Of a stretch of DNA of 64,000 nt, positions 35,721 through 47,139 are shown piece by piece. Position numbers and translations under genes: made by a program. Position 1 is the stretch's first letter; each line of letters opens with the position of its first letter. The notes under the pieces were generated by a model. The model searched no databases. It worked only from the letters and a program-made list of their open reading frames with translations, and had not been told where the DNA came from. This DNA comes from Warburgia ugandensis (taxonomy: Eukaryota > Streptophyta > Magnoliopsida > Canellales > Canellaceae). Location: contig CP141132.1 of NCBI GenBank assembly GCA_035236585.1, positions 62,283,880 through 62,347,879 of the forward strand. The letters run 5' to 3'.

Positions 35721-36100
35721 TATTTTCACTTATACATACATATAGTTTGAAGAGACCTTCACAAGCATAGCCCTTCCAATGAACACCCCACCCCTCGTGA
35801 GGATAAAATTATCAGAGTTAAAGATCAACTTGCAAACATGCATGTTCAATAAATGGACAAAGATTGGCTTCTATTTTACTTTAGCAACATGTAAAACTTG
35901 GTGCAAAATGAAGACATTATTAGAACCGAGTTTTAGGTTGATCTTCATTTTAGCTAAGACTATGGCCATTGAGGAGATTCCCCATGAGAAGGTTCTTGCT
36001 TTCATCTAATTAATATTAGTGGAAGATGTACTTCTATCATAGCAGACATGAAGAGTAACAACACTATCGACCCACTAGTCACTCACATTGCAAATCATGC
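35721..36100 (-). pseudogene. Copia-2 protease region remnant
   Basis: The minus strand reads WVDSVVTLHVC near 36045-36080, corresponding to the WxxDSGATxHxC active-site motif of copia aspartic protease with the glycine-alanine lost. Next come ISSMAIVLAKMKINLKLGS and VFILHQVLHVAKV (the GxGxVxLxxxxGxxxxLxDVLHVPxL pattern), then LNMHVCKLIFNSDNFILTRG. Identity is clear; function is not possible. Confidence 0.78.
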
Positions 36101-36383
36101 TCACTTCAGAATTTATGGCTATGAAAATTTTCATTTTAATATCATGTTCACTTGAGGAGGGGCTTAGCATGAGAGTTGGCTATAGATTACATATTTTCTG
36201 TCTTGTTATGGTTTTGACACTTTGCATAGTGGTTCAATTTTCCATAGACAAACTACTCTCCTTTCTTTTTATTCTTGTCCTATTATCCTTGGTTTTCTTG
36301 TTTTGGAAAGAATTCATGAAATTTCTAGGATTTTTGTTCTCATTATAAAAAAAAATTTGGATTTCTATACAAAGGCAGACTCT

Positions 36384-36960
36384 TTATCTTTGTTGTATAG
36401 GTCCTATGTTTAGGGAAAGTTCAACCCTCATATGTTGAATATATTTTTCAAATTCTTTTTGAAAAGGTGGGAGCTTTTCAATGATAGTAATGGAATGAAA
36501 ATGGTCATCCACTTTTATTTCATATGGTAAATTTTCATTGAAATTGAGTTGAAGATCTTGCACTTGACTTAAGTCAAACTTTTCATTAGTCATTTTATAT
36601 TTCAAAAATTTTCCTACCACATACTTTTTGGAACCAACATCTTTAATTTTTTTTCTTTAAGGCATCCTACTTTTCCATGGTAGTAGTCATGCCATAGTAA
36701 ATATCATATAAAGAATTTGACATAGCACATAGAATATAACCATGGGAAAGGAAATCATCATCTTCCCATTTTTGCTAAGGTTCAAATTTGGACAATTCAT
36801 GTCCCTCTAGTGATGGTGGGAATGACTTAAGGACATAGCACTTAATCTATAACCTAAGCAATGGAAATCATCATCCATTTCAAGATTGATGGATGACATT
36901 GTGAAAAATGCAGTTCAAATTATTTAGCAAAGATAAAATTAAAACTAGGTGGAACTTGTA
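36384..36960 (-). pseudogene. Copia-2 gag remnant (UBN2-type)
   Basis: A 78-codon open frame at 36384-36620 contains LSQVQDLQLNFNENLPYEIK then FHSITIIEKLPPFQKEFEKY. This matches the copia gag (UBN2 / retrotran_gag_2) pattern in which IIxKLPxSWxxFxxxLxH follows a helix. Upstream to about 36960 the similarity is weak (SLEGHELSKF-like). The CCHC knuckle expected between gag and protease is not readable in 36100-36380. Confidence 0.7.
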
Positions 36961-37969
36961 CTTGCAAGGATCAACCAATGCCAAAGTGAGCTAGAAGGTA
37001 AACATGGAAATCAAGGTGTGAAAGAGTGTGGTAGAGGTGTATTACTTGTTATAACACTACCCTTTTGTTACCTACCAAACCTTTCCTCTTAACTGAACAT
37101 GGTTTCTAATATGTAGATTTGTCCACAAGAAATGATTACGTTGAGTCTTCATCCACTTGTGACATATATAGAACATTCAATTGGGTTTGCCTTCACTCTT
37201 AGAGACATAGATGACCATCTCAGTATGGTCATTCTCACAATTCCTTGGTGGTAGACCAAAACTTGAATGTAGTAGATGTCATTGTTGAAATGTTTCAACA
37301 AAAAGGGAGAATTGGAAAATGGGAAACTGGGGAAGAGGGAAAAGGGAAAAGAGGTGAATTTGACTTCTGCAAGCAAGTCTAGCTACAATTTATAGTCTTC
37401 CTCTAAGTCACAAATAGGATTCAATAGTCATATTTCAACAAATTTGTCTTTCTAATGATATTACCAAAAAACTCTAAAATTGAATAGAATAATGCTTTGT
37501 GAACCCTAATAGCCAACTTTTTATTATCATTTTTTATAGAATTGTGATGGAAAGGGCATCTTTGATGAATTTTTATAGTTATAGCATCAAAAATATTGTC
37601 TCCAAAGTGGATGGAGTCACTTTGATGGGAGGTAGTAGTTAACGGGGTGTATGTACATATGGAAGCTTGGCTCTTTAATTTGCTAGTCGTCATATATACA
37701 TATGGAAGAGAAGAAAAAAAAAAAAAAAAAATCTTAAGCCATTCATTTGTGGTTCACAAAATGGTAGTAGGATAGTTTACAAAGGCTCTATTGGCAAGGG
37801 CGACAAAATCCCAGTTTATGAGAGTACCTAATTATCCTACTTATCATACTATAAAAGGCACACATGCTATGCATGACTAAGTCAAAGAAAGAAGGAGGAT
37901 AAGTGAAACAAGAAAGTGAGAAACCTAGAATGAGTGAAGATAAAATTATAATAACTGATTGGCAAAATA

Positions 37970-37972
<3 letters not shown>

Positions 37973-38035
<63 letters not shown>
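37973..38035. repeat. (GA)n microsatellite, about 63 bp
   Basis: Perfect AG run. Confidence 0.97.
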
Positions 38036-38037
<2 letters not shown>

Positions 38038-38756
38038 CACACTTGATATATGAGGAAAAAGGACAAAGGACAAGAACAAAGTGGGTATTTGGAAACTTAG
38101 AATTAGTGGAAATGAAATTATAAGAGCTAGTTTTAGGAGCCATATATATTTCTTTAGCTTTCAAGATAAAATTAAATGTGTAATAAAAAATAGGAAGAGA
38201 TAAAGCAGAGTTAGTGGAGATTTAGGAATTATAATACATGATATTACTTAGAGAAGATTTAAAGACTAGGATCCAAATGTTAATGAGCATATACACTTTG
38301 AGTAAGTCTATACTAAAATTTTTGAGCAAAATTATAGAAAATTGAAAATTTTAATTACCCTTATAGGTAAGAGAGGTAATTTCTTTAATATATTGTCTAG
38401 ATATGGAAGAACCCAACTTAATCACATAAATTGTGATCTTATCTTCAAGTGTATAAATCACATATTTAAGAGCCTAATCACATATATCTGTTGCATCTTA
38501 CCCATACGAATAGATCATGTACGAGTGCTCGTGGCCCCATGTTGATGTATTTTTAGAAGTATGCTATAGATGATCCACTTTCACTTGCTAATTGTGAAAA
38601 TCTAAAAAGAAGTAAGGTCTGACTATAATTAAAGAAAAATTTAACACCAATAACTACTAGAGATTGTTGATCATGAACTAAGGAAAACATCGAGTCTTCT
38701 CTTTTTACTCCTTTTATTTTCCCACTGGAAAGCTATGAAGAGGACTCTGAGATAAC

Positions 38757-38760
<4 letters not shown>

Positions 38761-38850
<90 letters not shown>
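38761..38850. repeat. (GA)n microsatellite, 90 bp
   Basis: Perfect AG run of 45 units, the longest in the window. Confidence 0.97.
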
Positions 38851-38851
<1 letters not shown>

Positions 38852-39753
38852 ATGCATTCATGCATGACTATATGGATTGAATAAGAAAATACTGGCATGA
38901 CTGATTGGGCCATGAAACGAATCATAGTTTGTCTCCAACTTCATATGGTCGTCGAATTTGTGGGCCTTCAAAACTATTATAGGAAAACTTAGTCATCTGG
39001 ATATCCAGGCCATTTATAATTTGTTCTGAGAAACAATATACAGTCATACTGTCTTAATCTTACAAGAATACTCATATCACATACATCTCGATTTATTTCA
39101 AGTAATTTATCATAACATTTTATAGTATATCAACTCACGATATAGGCATTTATGTCAATCCATCAAATAATATATCATATCAATAGATAGGCCAAATCCA
39201 TGCCAAGTCAAATCAAAACAATTCACAGTCACATGTATCATGATATATAACACAATCTTGTCCATGTACAACATCAGTACATGTAAAATCATAGGACATC
39301 CATGTAATGAATAATTCCTTGTGTCAGTATATACAAATACATGATAAAACAATTAAAACACTTGAATCACTTTTTGATTCAATATCAAGCAAATCCATGA
39401 CATATCAAATCCAAGCATATCAGCCAACTATAGGAAAATCCATGCCAAACATACATCTGAGCATATCCGCTCACCATCGGAAAATCCAAGCCAACAACCA
39501 AATATCAAATCAAATCATGCATATAAAAATAATCTCACAATTCATATCAGCCTAACCCATGACCATACCATGAGCACCTAAAAGCCTGACACCTAGAAGC
39601 TGCACCTAAAAGCCCGTCAGTGCCACATGCACCCACCCTCATCGCCCGCCTCATCAGCCACCCTCATTGGTAACCACAAGTTCAAATTGTGAATCAAACT
39701 TCGATTACATTCAAGAAGATAAAAATGCGATGAAATACAAATCAAGCGTCAAA

Positions 39754-39766
39754 TCATGATTATGTC
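39754..39766. other. LINE-A target site duplication, left (13 bp)
   Basis: ATCATGATTATGT, repeated exactly at 42210-42222. The uninterrupted LTR sequence at about 44413-44425 (ATCACAGTTACGT) is the matching empty site. Confidence 0.9.
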
Positions 39767-42209
39767 ATCATCATCATCAAGACCTTATCCTAATTAGGGG
39801 TCGGCCACATGAATCTTATTCCTCCATTCCACTCTATTAAATACCATGACTTCATTTAGTCCTAACGTTTTTAAATCTTTCCTCACCACTTCTATCCATC
39901 TTCTTTCGGGCCTTCCCCTTGCCCTTTTAGAACCTTCTACTTGTATTGCCTCACTTCTTCTAACCGGTACCTTTGTTGGTCACCTTTGAACATGTCCAAA
40001 CCATCTAAGTCTAGTCTCCCTCATCTTGTTACCTATTGGTGCTATCCCTAAATTTCCTCGAATATTTTCATTTCTAATTCTATCCTTTCTTGTCTTACCA
40101 CTCATCCATTTCAACATCCTCATTTCTGCCATGCTCATCCTATGAGTATGATGTTCCTTAACTACCCAACACTATGATCCATAGAGCATGGCCGGCCTTA
40201 TGGCCATCTTTAGAATTTTCCTTTTAATTTGAGTGGCACCCGTCGATCACACAAAACTGCAAATGCACATCTCCATTTGTTCCAACCCGCCTGGATTCTC
40301 TAGGTAACCTCCCTCTCAATCTCTCCACTCTCATGAATTATTAATCCTAAGTACCAAAAGTGGTCTTTAATGGGAACTTCTTGCTGATCAATCTTGACTA
40401 GTGCTCTACTCCTACTCTCCTTGTTAAAATTATATTCCACATATTTTGTCTTAGTTTGGCTAATTTTAAATCCTTCAGATTCTAATGCTTCTCTCCATAA
40501 CTCTAGCTTTATGTTTACACCCTCTCTTGTCTCATCAAGTAAGACTATATCATCTACAAATAGCATGCACCAGGGAATCTCCTTGTGCAGATGTTTTGTT
40601 AACTCATCCATAACCAATGTGAAAAGGTATGGACTCAATGCCAACCCTTAGTGCAATCCTATAGTGATAGGAAAATCACCAGTCACGCCACTAGTGGTCT
40701 TAACATTTGTTACCGCTCCCTCATACATATCTTTAATTATGTTTATATATCCCTAAGAAACCCCTTTACCTCCCAACACCCTCCATATTAACTCTCTAGG
40801 GACTCTATCATAAGCTTTCTCTAAGTCTATAACGACCATGTGGAGGTCTTTCTTCCTCTCCCTATATTTCTCTACTAATTGTTTTAATAAGAAAATAGCT
40901 TCCATGGTAGACCTCCCAGGTATGAAATCAAACTGATTCTCTGATACACTTGTTTCATGTCATAGCCTCTTCTCAATCACTCTTTCAAAATGTTTCATAG
41001 TGTGGCTCATAAGTTTGATCCCTCGATAATTAGTACAGCTCTGTATGTCTCCTTTATTCTTATAGATTGGTATAATAGAGCTTTTCCTCCACTCATCAGG
41101 CATTTTCTTTGATTTTATAATCTTGTTAAACAACTTGATCAACCAAACTACCCCAATATCTCCCATATGCTTCCAAACCTCTATTGGTATACCATCATAC
41201 CCCATGGCCTTTCCTGATTTCATCTTTTTCAAGGCCTCTTTTACTTCGGGAATTCTAATCCTACGTTCATATGTATAATATCCTATGTTATTTAGATTTA
41301 TAGTATTTTCAATCCCTATATTCTCAGAGCCATTGTCATTTAACAATTTTTGAAAGTATGTTTCCCACCTTTGTTTGATCTCATCATCTTTGACTAATAC
41401 CCTTTGATCATCGCTTCTAATACATCTAATATGATCTAAGTACTTACCCTTTTGTTCTCTTACTTTTGCAAGTTTAAACACATCTTTCTCACCTTCTCTT
41501 GTTCCTAGTCTATTGTAGAGCTCATCATATGCTTTAAGTTTAGCCTCACTTACTATTCTCTTAGCAACCTTTTTAGCATTCTTATATTGTTCATAGTTTT
41601 TATTATTTCTAATCTTCTGCCATGCTTTAAAAACTGCATCCATTTTTCTTTAATAACTTTTTGCACTATTTCACTCCACCACCATGTTTCCTTTGCTAAT
41701 AGCTTTTTACCTTTAGATACTCCCAAGACATCTTTTGCCACTTTCTTAATGGACTCAGCCATATTAGTCCATATGGTTTTTACTTCTGTTTCATAGTTCC
41801 AATTTCCTTCTACCATCAACTTATTTTTGAATGAGGTTATTTTCTCTCTTTTCAAGTTCCACTACTTAGTTTTTGGATGTGTATTAAGTTCAGTTCCTTT
41901 TCTCCATCTTTTGATATGAATATCCATAACCATTAACCTATGTTGTGAGGTTAAACTCTCGCTGGGTATCACCTTACAATCCTTACATATAGATCGTTCA
42001 TTATTCTTAAGTAGAAAAAAGTCTATTTAGCTTTTATGAAGTCCACTTTTAAAGGTTATTAAGTGTTCATCCCTCTTCTTAAAGAGTGTATTTGCAATGG
42101 ACAGGTTATATGACAAAGCAAAATCGAGGATATTCTCCCCCATCTCATTTCGTTCACCTATACCATACCCTTTGTGTATTCTATCATATCCTTCCTTATA
42201 TTTCCCTAC
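39767..42209 (-). mobile_element. LINE-A: RTE-type LINE, 5'-truncated
   Basis: A 2.44-kb non-LTR element on the minus strand, inserted in the Gypsy-3 3' LTR. Its 3' end (39767-39780) is a short TGATGATGATGATG tail, not poly(A), as is usual for plant RTE elements. Its 5' end lies inside the endonuclease, at a point equivalent to about 63588 of LINE-B. A 13-bp target duplication flanks it. It retains the end of the endonuclease, the linker and the RT domain with few breaks, so it is one of the younger insertions in the window. Confidence 0.9.
39790..42209 (-). pseudogene. LINE-A endonuclease end, linker and reverse transcriptase
   Basis: The endonuclease tail (42027-42209) ends at a TAA where LINE-B has CAA. 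The linker is open at 41553-41855 (KGKKLLAKETWWWSEIVQK). One frameshift near 41640 moves to the 227-codon frame 40960-41643, with VKEALKKMKSGKAMGYDGIP and WRKSSIIPIYKNKGD, the RTE RT entry motifs. After a stop, DLEKAYDRVPRELIW (about 40785-40830) carries the first catalytic aspartate. LFVDDIVLLDETREG (40300-40644 frame) carries the FVDD box at 40549-40560. The C-terminal part to about 39900 is broken by stops. It is defective but close to readable. Confidence 0.88.
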
Positions 42210-42222
42210 ATCATGATTATGT
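42210..42222. other. LINE-A target site duplication, right (13 bp)
   Basis: ATCATGATTATGT, identical to 39754-39766. The LTR text ATCAAATC then resumes as in the sister LTR. Confidence 0.9.
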
Positions 42223-42784
42223 ATCAAATCAAAACTAGAGATCAAATCCACGAGATGCATAAATGAAATGCAGGTGTTAGTAGCTCTAAATAAGAATCTT
42301 AGATACTCCACATCTCTGTCATTGTCATTCATGTGTCTCAATAACATCCATATATCATTATAATTTAAACATCTAAATCATATCCACATACTAAATTAAT
42401 TATCTAATATCATCATCATCATCATCATCAAAGAGAGATACATACCATCCTATTTAATTCATGAAGGATGATACATTATAACTTACAATGATAGTATCTA
42501 TTAATTCATTAAAATCTATCATAACATATATTTAACTAAATCCATATTATTTGGTTTGACCAATAATTTGATCATAATTCGAATATACGGATAAATTAAA
42601 GATGTAAAAACAACCTACATGGAATCATGGTTCCAATTTTCTGAAATTGATAGGCATCATACATGAAGGTTGATTAGTTATTAAGATTCACCAATCTCAA
42701 TCTTTATCACGCAAATCGGAGAAAACTTAACTTCATTAATTTATCTTTAACTTAAATTAAGGCTTAAAAATCAGGGATGTTACA

Positions 42785-43391
42785 TTCTTTCATCCTTAGA
42801 GGAATTTCGTCCTCAAAATTATTTTCATGATATCTTTTGAACAACTCTAGGAACATTCTCATCTCATTGTAAACTTAAATTCTCATAACTCCTTCAATGA
42901 AACAAAAGTCCTCTAAATATAATTGACTTTCAACTTTAATATTATGTCACTTATTAGCATAACTTTTCTTCTGCTTTAAGCAATAAGGAGTCACTTTCGC
43001 TACGCACTCTGATACTAGACCTTTACTCTATAACTCTTCAATATTTTCATATACTCTCTGCTCATATAAGTAACATTTCCAAAACTTTCAAGAGTTATCT
43101 AAATTCTCAATTAAAAATACTATGTGCATAGTCTTATGCTCTAGTTCCTTTTTCTAAGAACTATACTAATCTCATGAGAATACCCTAACTCATATAAGAA
43201 TTAATTTCTCCTAGGTTTCTGACATCTTATTAACCATCATAGATGGTATCTATTTCTCATTAGTCAACATTGCCTATATAAGTCATCTTTGTAACTCATA
43301 CCTCATCAATTGATACTCACTGGTTGACGGTATATGAATTTTGGATATGTTGGACTAGCTGTGAGAGGATTAATTGAGCTCTAATACCAAC
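42785..43391 (-). other. Gypsy-3 residual interior (607 bp)
   Basis: It begins next to the 3' LTR with the minus-strand signature GAGGACGAAATTCC and ends with a decayed primer binding site. It has no coding motif. Almost the entire gag-pol region has been deleted. Confidence 0.75.
43375..43388 (-). promoter_or_regulatory. Gypsy-3 primer binding site, mutated
   Basis: On the minus strand, TGGTATTAGAGCTC replaces TGGTATCAGAGCCC: two C-to-T changes relative to Gypsy-1 and -2. Confidence 0.8.
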
Positions 43392-46300
43392 TGTGACGAC
43401 TCGGGTTTTTATAACACTTTAGTTATTTTTCAAATTGGAATAGTGGAAGATATTTAAAATTATTCAATATAATCTTTCTTTTTCACATGTTTATCAAAAC
43501 TCGAGTGTCATTTAAACCACAACAATACATTTCAAAGGTTCTAAAAACCAATGAGTTTATATTTTATATTTTTTAGGATCCTATCCAGTCACAACTCATA
43601 GCTCACAGCCCAATTGTATAAATGCATATATACATACATGTCCAAGAATATAAAATACAAGCCATATACTGACATTGTCAACAATCTTGTGCTATTGTTG
43701 TCTTCATACAGAGTTCCATCTACCTTTAGCTATTCATCCTTCAATCACTTTCTTCAAAACCTAAGACATTGTAAATAGTTTACAATGTCTCAATAAGCAG
43801 TTCTTGGTAGGTGTTTAAGCATCTACTTTGGCAATATACATTAGGCCAAATACAATTGGATATCCAAGCCATTTATAATTTGTTCTAAGGAACAATATAC
43901 AGTCATACCATCTTAATCTTACAATAATACTCATATCACATACATTTCGATTCATTTCAAGTAATTTATCTTAACATTTTATTATATATCAACTCACAAT
44001 ATAGGCATTTATGTCAATCTATCAAATAATATATCATATCATTGATAGGCCAAATCCATGCCATGCCAAGTCAAATCAAAACAATTCATAATCACACGTA
44101 TCACAACAGTATAACCCAATCTCGTCCATGTACAACATTAGTACATGTAAAATCACAAGACATCCATGTCAAATCATGCATATAGAAACAATCTTACAAT
44201 TCATCTCAGCCTAACCCATGATCATACCGTGAGCACCTAAAAGCTGCCACCTAGAAGCCTGTCAGTGCCACAAGCATCTGCCCTCATCTGCCGCCCTCAT
44301 CAACTGTCCTCTTAGGCTGTCCTCATTAGTAACCCACAAGTACAAATCATAAATCAAACTTCGATTACATGCAAGAAGATAAAAATGCGATGAAATACAA
44401 ATCATGCGTCAAATCACAGTTACGTATCAAATAAAAAAGAGAGATCAAATCCACAAGATGCATAAATGAAATGTAGGTGTTAGTAGCTGTAATCAAGAAT
44501 CTTAGACACTCCACATCTCTATCATTATCATTCATGTGTCTCAATAACATCACATACCATTATAATTTATACAACTCAAATCATATCCTCATACTAAATT
44601 AATCATCTAATATCATCATCATCAAACGGAGAGACATACCATCTTATTTAATCCATGAAGGATGATACATTCATAACTTATAATCATATTATCTATCAAT
44701 TCATTAAAATCTATCATAACATGTATTTAACTAAATACATGTTATTTGGTTTGACCAATAATCTGATCATAATCCGAATATACAAATAAATTAAAGATGT
44801 CAAAATAACCAACCTGGAATCATGGTTCCAATCTTCATAAATTGGTAGGCATTATACATGAAGGTCGATCTGCTATCAAGATTCACTTATCTCAATCTTT
44901 ATCATGCAAATATGAGAAACAAGTGTTTAACTTCATTAATTTATCTTTAACATACATGTCAATTAATCATATCTAACACAATCCTCCATTAGATCTAGGT
45001 TTGGATGGTTGGATTATAGTATATATAGTCTATTAACTGCTGACCAATAATCTAATCTACTATTCACAAGGTCAGATCTACAAGCTGTGTGTTCCATGAA
45101 TGAATAGTGGTCAGATTCTCAATTTATTGATGATTGATACTTTGATCCTAAGATTTTCCAAAGTGTCTTTACTAATTGAATGTTAAGGAACACAGTGGTT
45201 ACATTGGATCATTGATTTGAAGTCGCAAGGCCTTTCTTTTCATTATTGTCTAATAGAACGATTGAAATTTTCTAATCAATTTCCATCCAAATTTCACAAT
45301 TTCAGCCACATCCTAGTTTATTCAGTGTCTAAGATTTTATCTGTGGCATCTGATCATCGATTAGATATCACAGGGTTCATTGTTTGAATAGTGACAAATG
45401 GAACGGTCTACATTGTCTAATCTATTTCACCTTTGGATCAGTAAATTTGATCCATTCTATATAAATTTTAGGTTAAGGAACATACTGGTAATGTCTGATC
45501 ATCGATTAGATCCCATTAAATGATGTTTCCATAGTAATTGATTGGACTGTTGAGATCACTCAATCGATCTCTATCCAAATCTTTACAATTTTTGTCATAC
45601 CACACTTAATTTAAGGCTAAAGAAGTCATCTGTGATGCTTGATCATTGATCAAACATCACTATGTCAATAGTACTCGATCGGACGCTGAGATTGTCAAAT
45701 CAAATTCTAGCTTAGGTCCACAATTTTAGTCAAATTTGAGCTATACCAGGTATGTATTTACCTATTTCTACTCTTAGATTAGGATATGGATAGTTGGATC
45801 ATCATAAAAACCTAGATCAAGTATGAACAATGCAGATCTAGCTAAAAATCTCAAATCAAGAACAAGGTTTGATAGATCTTACCTCTTGCATCTGTTTCCA
45901 ACCTCCAATTGTCGCCGGAGAAGAAGACTTGCCTTTAATTTTCTATTGTGGCAAATCACGATTGCCTACAACTATTTTCCTTATTTTTTCTTGCCAAATC
46001 ATGTTGGATCAACGAGCAACCACAGGGGTTTTACTCTTGGTGGCTAGTAGAAGATGGTGAACGACTCCAATTGTCGATCAGTGTCATTGTTCACTTCGTC
46101 TTTTCCAATGATCAATGCATTTTTCCCCACCATCAATCTCCTTCTCCCATCACCAATGAAGAACCTAGAAGGCAGAGGATGGATTACGGTGTCCTCTTTT
46201 CTCTCCCTTGTCCTTCCTCTTCCCCTTCTTCCTCTTCCTCTTCTTTTTCTTCTTCTTCTTCTTCTTCTTCTTCTTCTTCCTCTCCCTCCTTTTCCTCCTC

Positions 46301-46743
46301 TCTTAGTTTCTCTCTCTATCAGGTTTTGAGTAACAGACCATAAGGTCTATTTTCTCTTTTCCTTTATGATTTGTTTAATGTATATTTTTATATTATAATT
46401 ATATTATATTATATATGTGTGTGCGCTTACATTTTATTTGTTTTGTTTTTCTTCTTTTTTTTCTTGCATGGTGATGTCACATGGGTAATAATGTCTCTTG
46501 ACTTATTAGATTTCAAACTTTGCAGGGGCCTGCTAGTGAAATTACAAAATTGCCCTTCGTGAGAAAAAATCACAACTTATTCATCCAAGCTCTAATTTTA
46601 GCAAACTTAGTGTCATTGGAATCGTCTTCTTGAGTACAATCCAAATACTAAGGTTTTGACACTTATTTGATGTTTATAAGAATTTTATTTTCTAAAACTT
46701 CTTAATTTACTTAAATTAAGGCTTAAAAATCAGGAATGTTATA
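43392..46743 (-). repeat. Gypsy-3 5' LTR (3.35 kb)
   Basis: The complete LTR copy. 43857-44954 pairs with the 3' LTR, while 44955-46707 exists only here. It includes a pyrimidine-rich tract with CTT repeats at 46196-46312. Frames of 63-131 codons around 45823-46343 are largely this low-complexity tract (serine and leucine runs) and I do not call them genes. Confidence 0.82.
46196..46312. repeat. Pyrimidine-rich tract with (TTC)n
   Basis: A nearly uninterrupted C/T run containing a perfect CTT/TTC array at about 46246-46279, within the Gypsy-3 5' LTR. Confidence 0.93.
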
Positions 46744-47099
46744 TTTGATCTCCTTTGGAATTGAAACAAGTATGGTTGGTACAATGACAAATTCAATTTT
46801 CAAATGCAAAGAGGTCATCTAATGTTATGGATTACTCCTTCTACTTAACTTTACTTCTAAATTTAAATTATTAGATTATAAAATTAAAATGAGTAGTTGA
46901 TGTCTATGTCATTGTTTTCATTTAAATACCACTATAAATTCAAAGGCTAATGCCACCTTTTAACTTAAAAAAGCATGCTTCTTATGTTTTGTTCTACTTT
47001 ATATTCTTTAAATACATTACATGAACTATTTGACTTCATTGTTCTAATTTCATTATATTCTCGTTTGCAATAATGATGGGACGTGAACAACATGAAAAA
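46744..47099. other. Unassigned spacer before CACTA remnant
   Basis: AT-rich sequence with no motif. It probably belongs to the CACTA element, but no 5' terminus (CACTA...) is seen. Confidence 0.4.
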
Positions 47100-47139
47100 C
47101 ATAAATAAGAGGCCAACAACACTCAAAAGATAAAGTGCA

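Larger units (their letters stand above)
24180..36960 (-). mobile_element. Copia-2: Ty1/copia retrotransposon relic, twice interrupted
   Basis: A minus-strand copia element whose domains can be read in the right order: gag (36384-36960), protease-like site (about 36035-36090), pre-integrase and integrase (about 35120-35720, then 26060-26519), RT (24950-26060) and RNase H to pol end (24200-24680). Gypsy-2 sits inside integrase with a TSD, and a 664-bp solo LTR sits inside RT. Without these insertions the remaining element is about 3.5 kb. That is shorter than an intact copia, and part of the integrase core is missing. Its own LTRs and primer binding site are not identified. Confidence 0.85.
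36961..38997. other. Unassigned AT-rich spacer with two GA arrays
   Basis: No protein motif or repeat boundary recognised. By position it could hold the Copia-2 5' LTR, but I could not match it to the 23.4-24.2 kb region. It carries two long GA arrays and an A run at about 37713-37730. Confidence 0.45.
38998..42784 (-). repeat. Gypsy-3 3' LTR, truncated, with LINE insert
   Basis: 38998-39766 plus 42210-42784 align to 43857-44954 of the 5' LTR, then jump at TTATCTTTAAC directly to the last 35 bases. This copy lacks about 1.75 kb that the other has (about 44955-46707), plus the outer 465 bp. It has about 200 bp (39307-39510) missing from the other copy. Confidence 0.8.
38998..46743 (-). mobile_element. 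Gypsy-3: heavily decayed LTR retrotransposon
   Basis: A minus-strand gypsy element with a complete 5' LTR (43392-46743), a 607-bp interior (42785-43391) and a 3' LTR that lacks its outer end (homology starts at about 38998). LTR termini TGTGACGACTCGGG and GGATGTTACA (mutated to GTTATA at 46743) match the pattern of Gypsy-1 and -2. The 3' LTR carries an RTE LINE. The LTRs differ by many substitutions and large indels, so this is probably the oldest gypsy insertion here. No outer TSD can be tested because one end is missing. Confidence 0.8.

Noticed and set aside
36088..36413. Hydrophobic plus-strand frames suggesting a small membrane protein
   Set aside because: They lie opposite and next to the minus-strand Copia-2 gag/protease interval. 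The hydrophobicity comes from T-rich composition and there is no supporting context.
37788..38164. Serine-leucine rich minus-strand frames; also 38671-38925 and 55096-55537
   Set aside because: These are translations of CT/GA microsatellites with short flanks.
42027..42347. A 106-codon frame read as one protein
   Set aside because: It crosses the LINE-A/Gypsy-3 LTR boundary at 42209-42222. The first part is LTR sequence (repeated at 44365-44553), so it is not a real fusion gene.
45823..46343. Frames up to 131 codons in the Gypsy-3 5' LTR
   Set aside because: The long serine runs come from the TTC tract; the rest shows no family similarity and the frames overlap.
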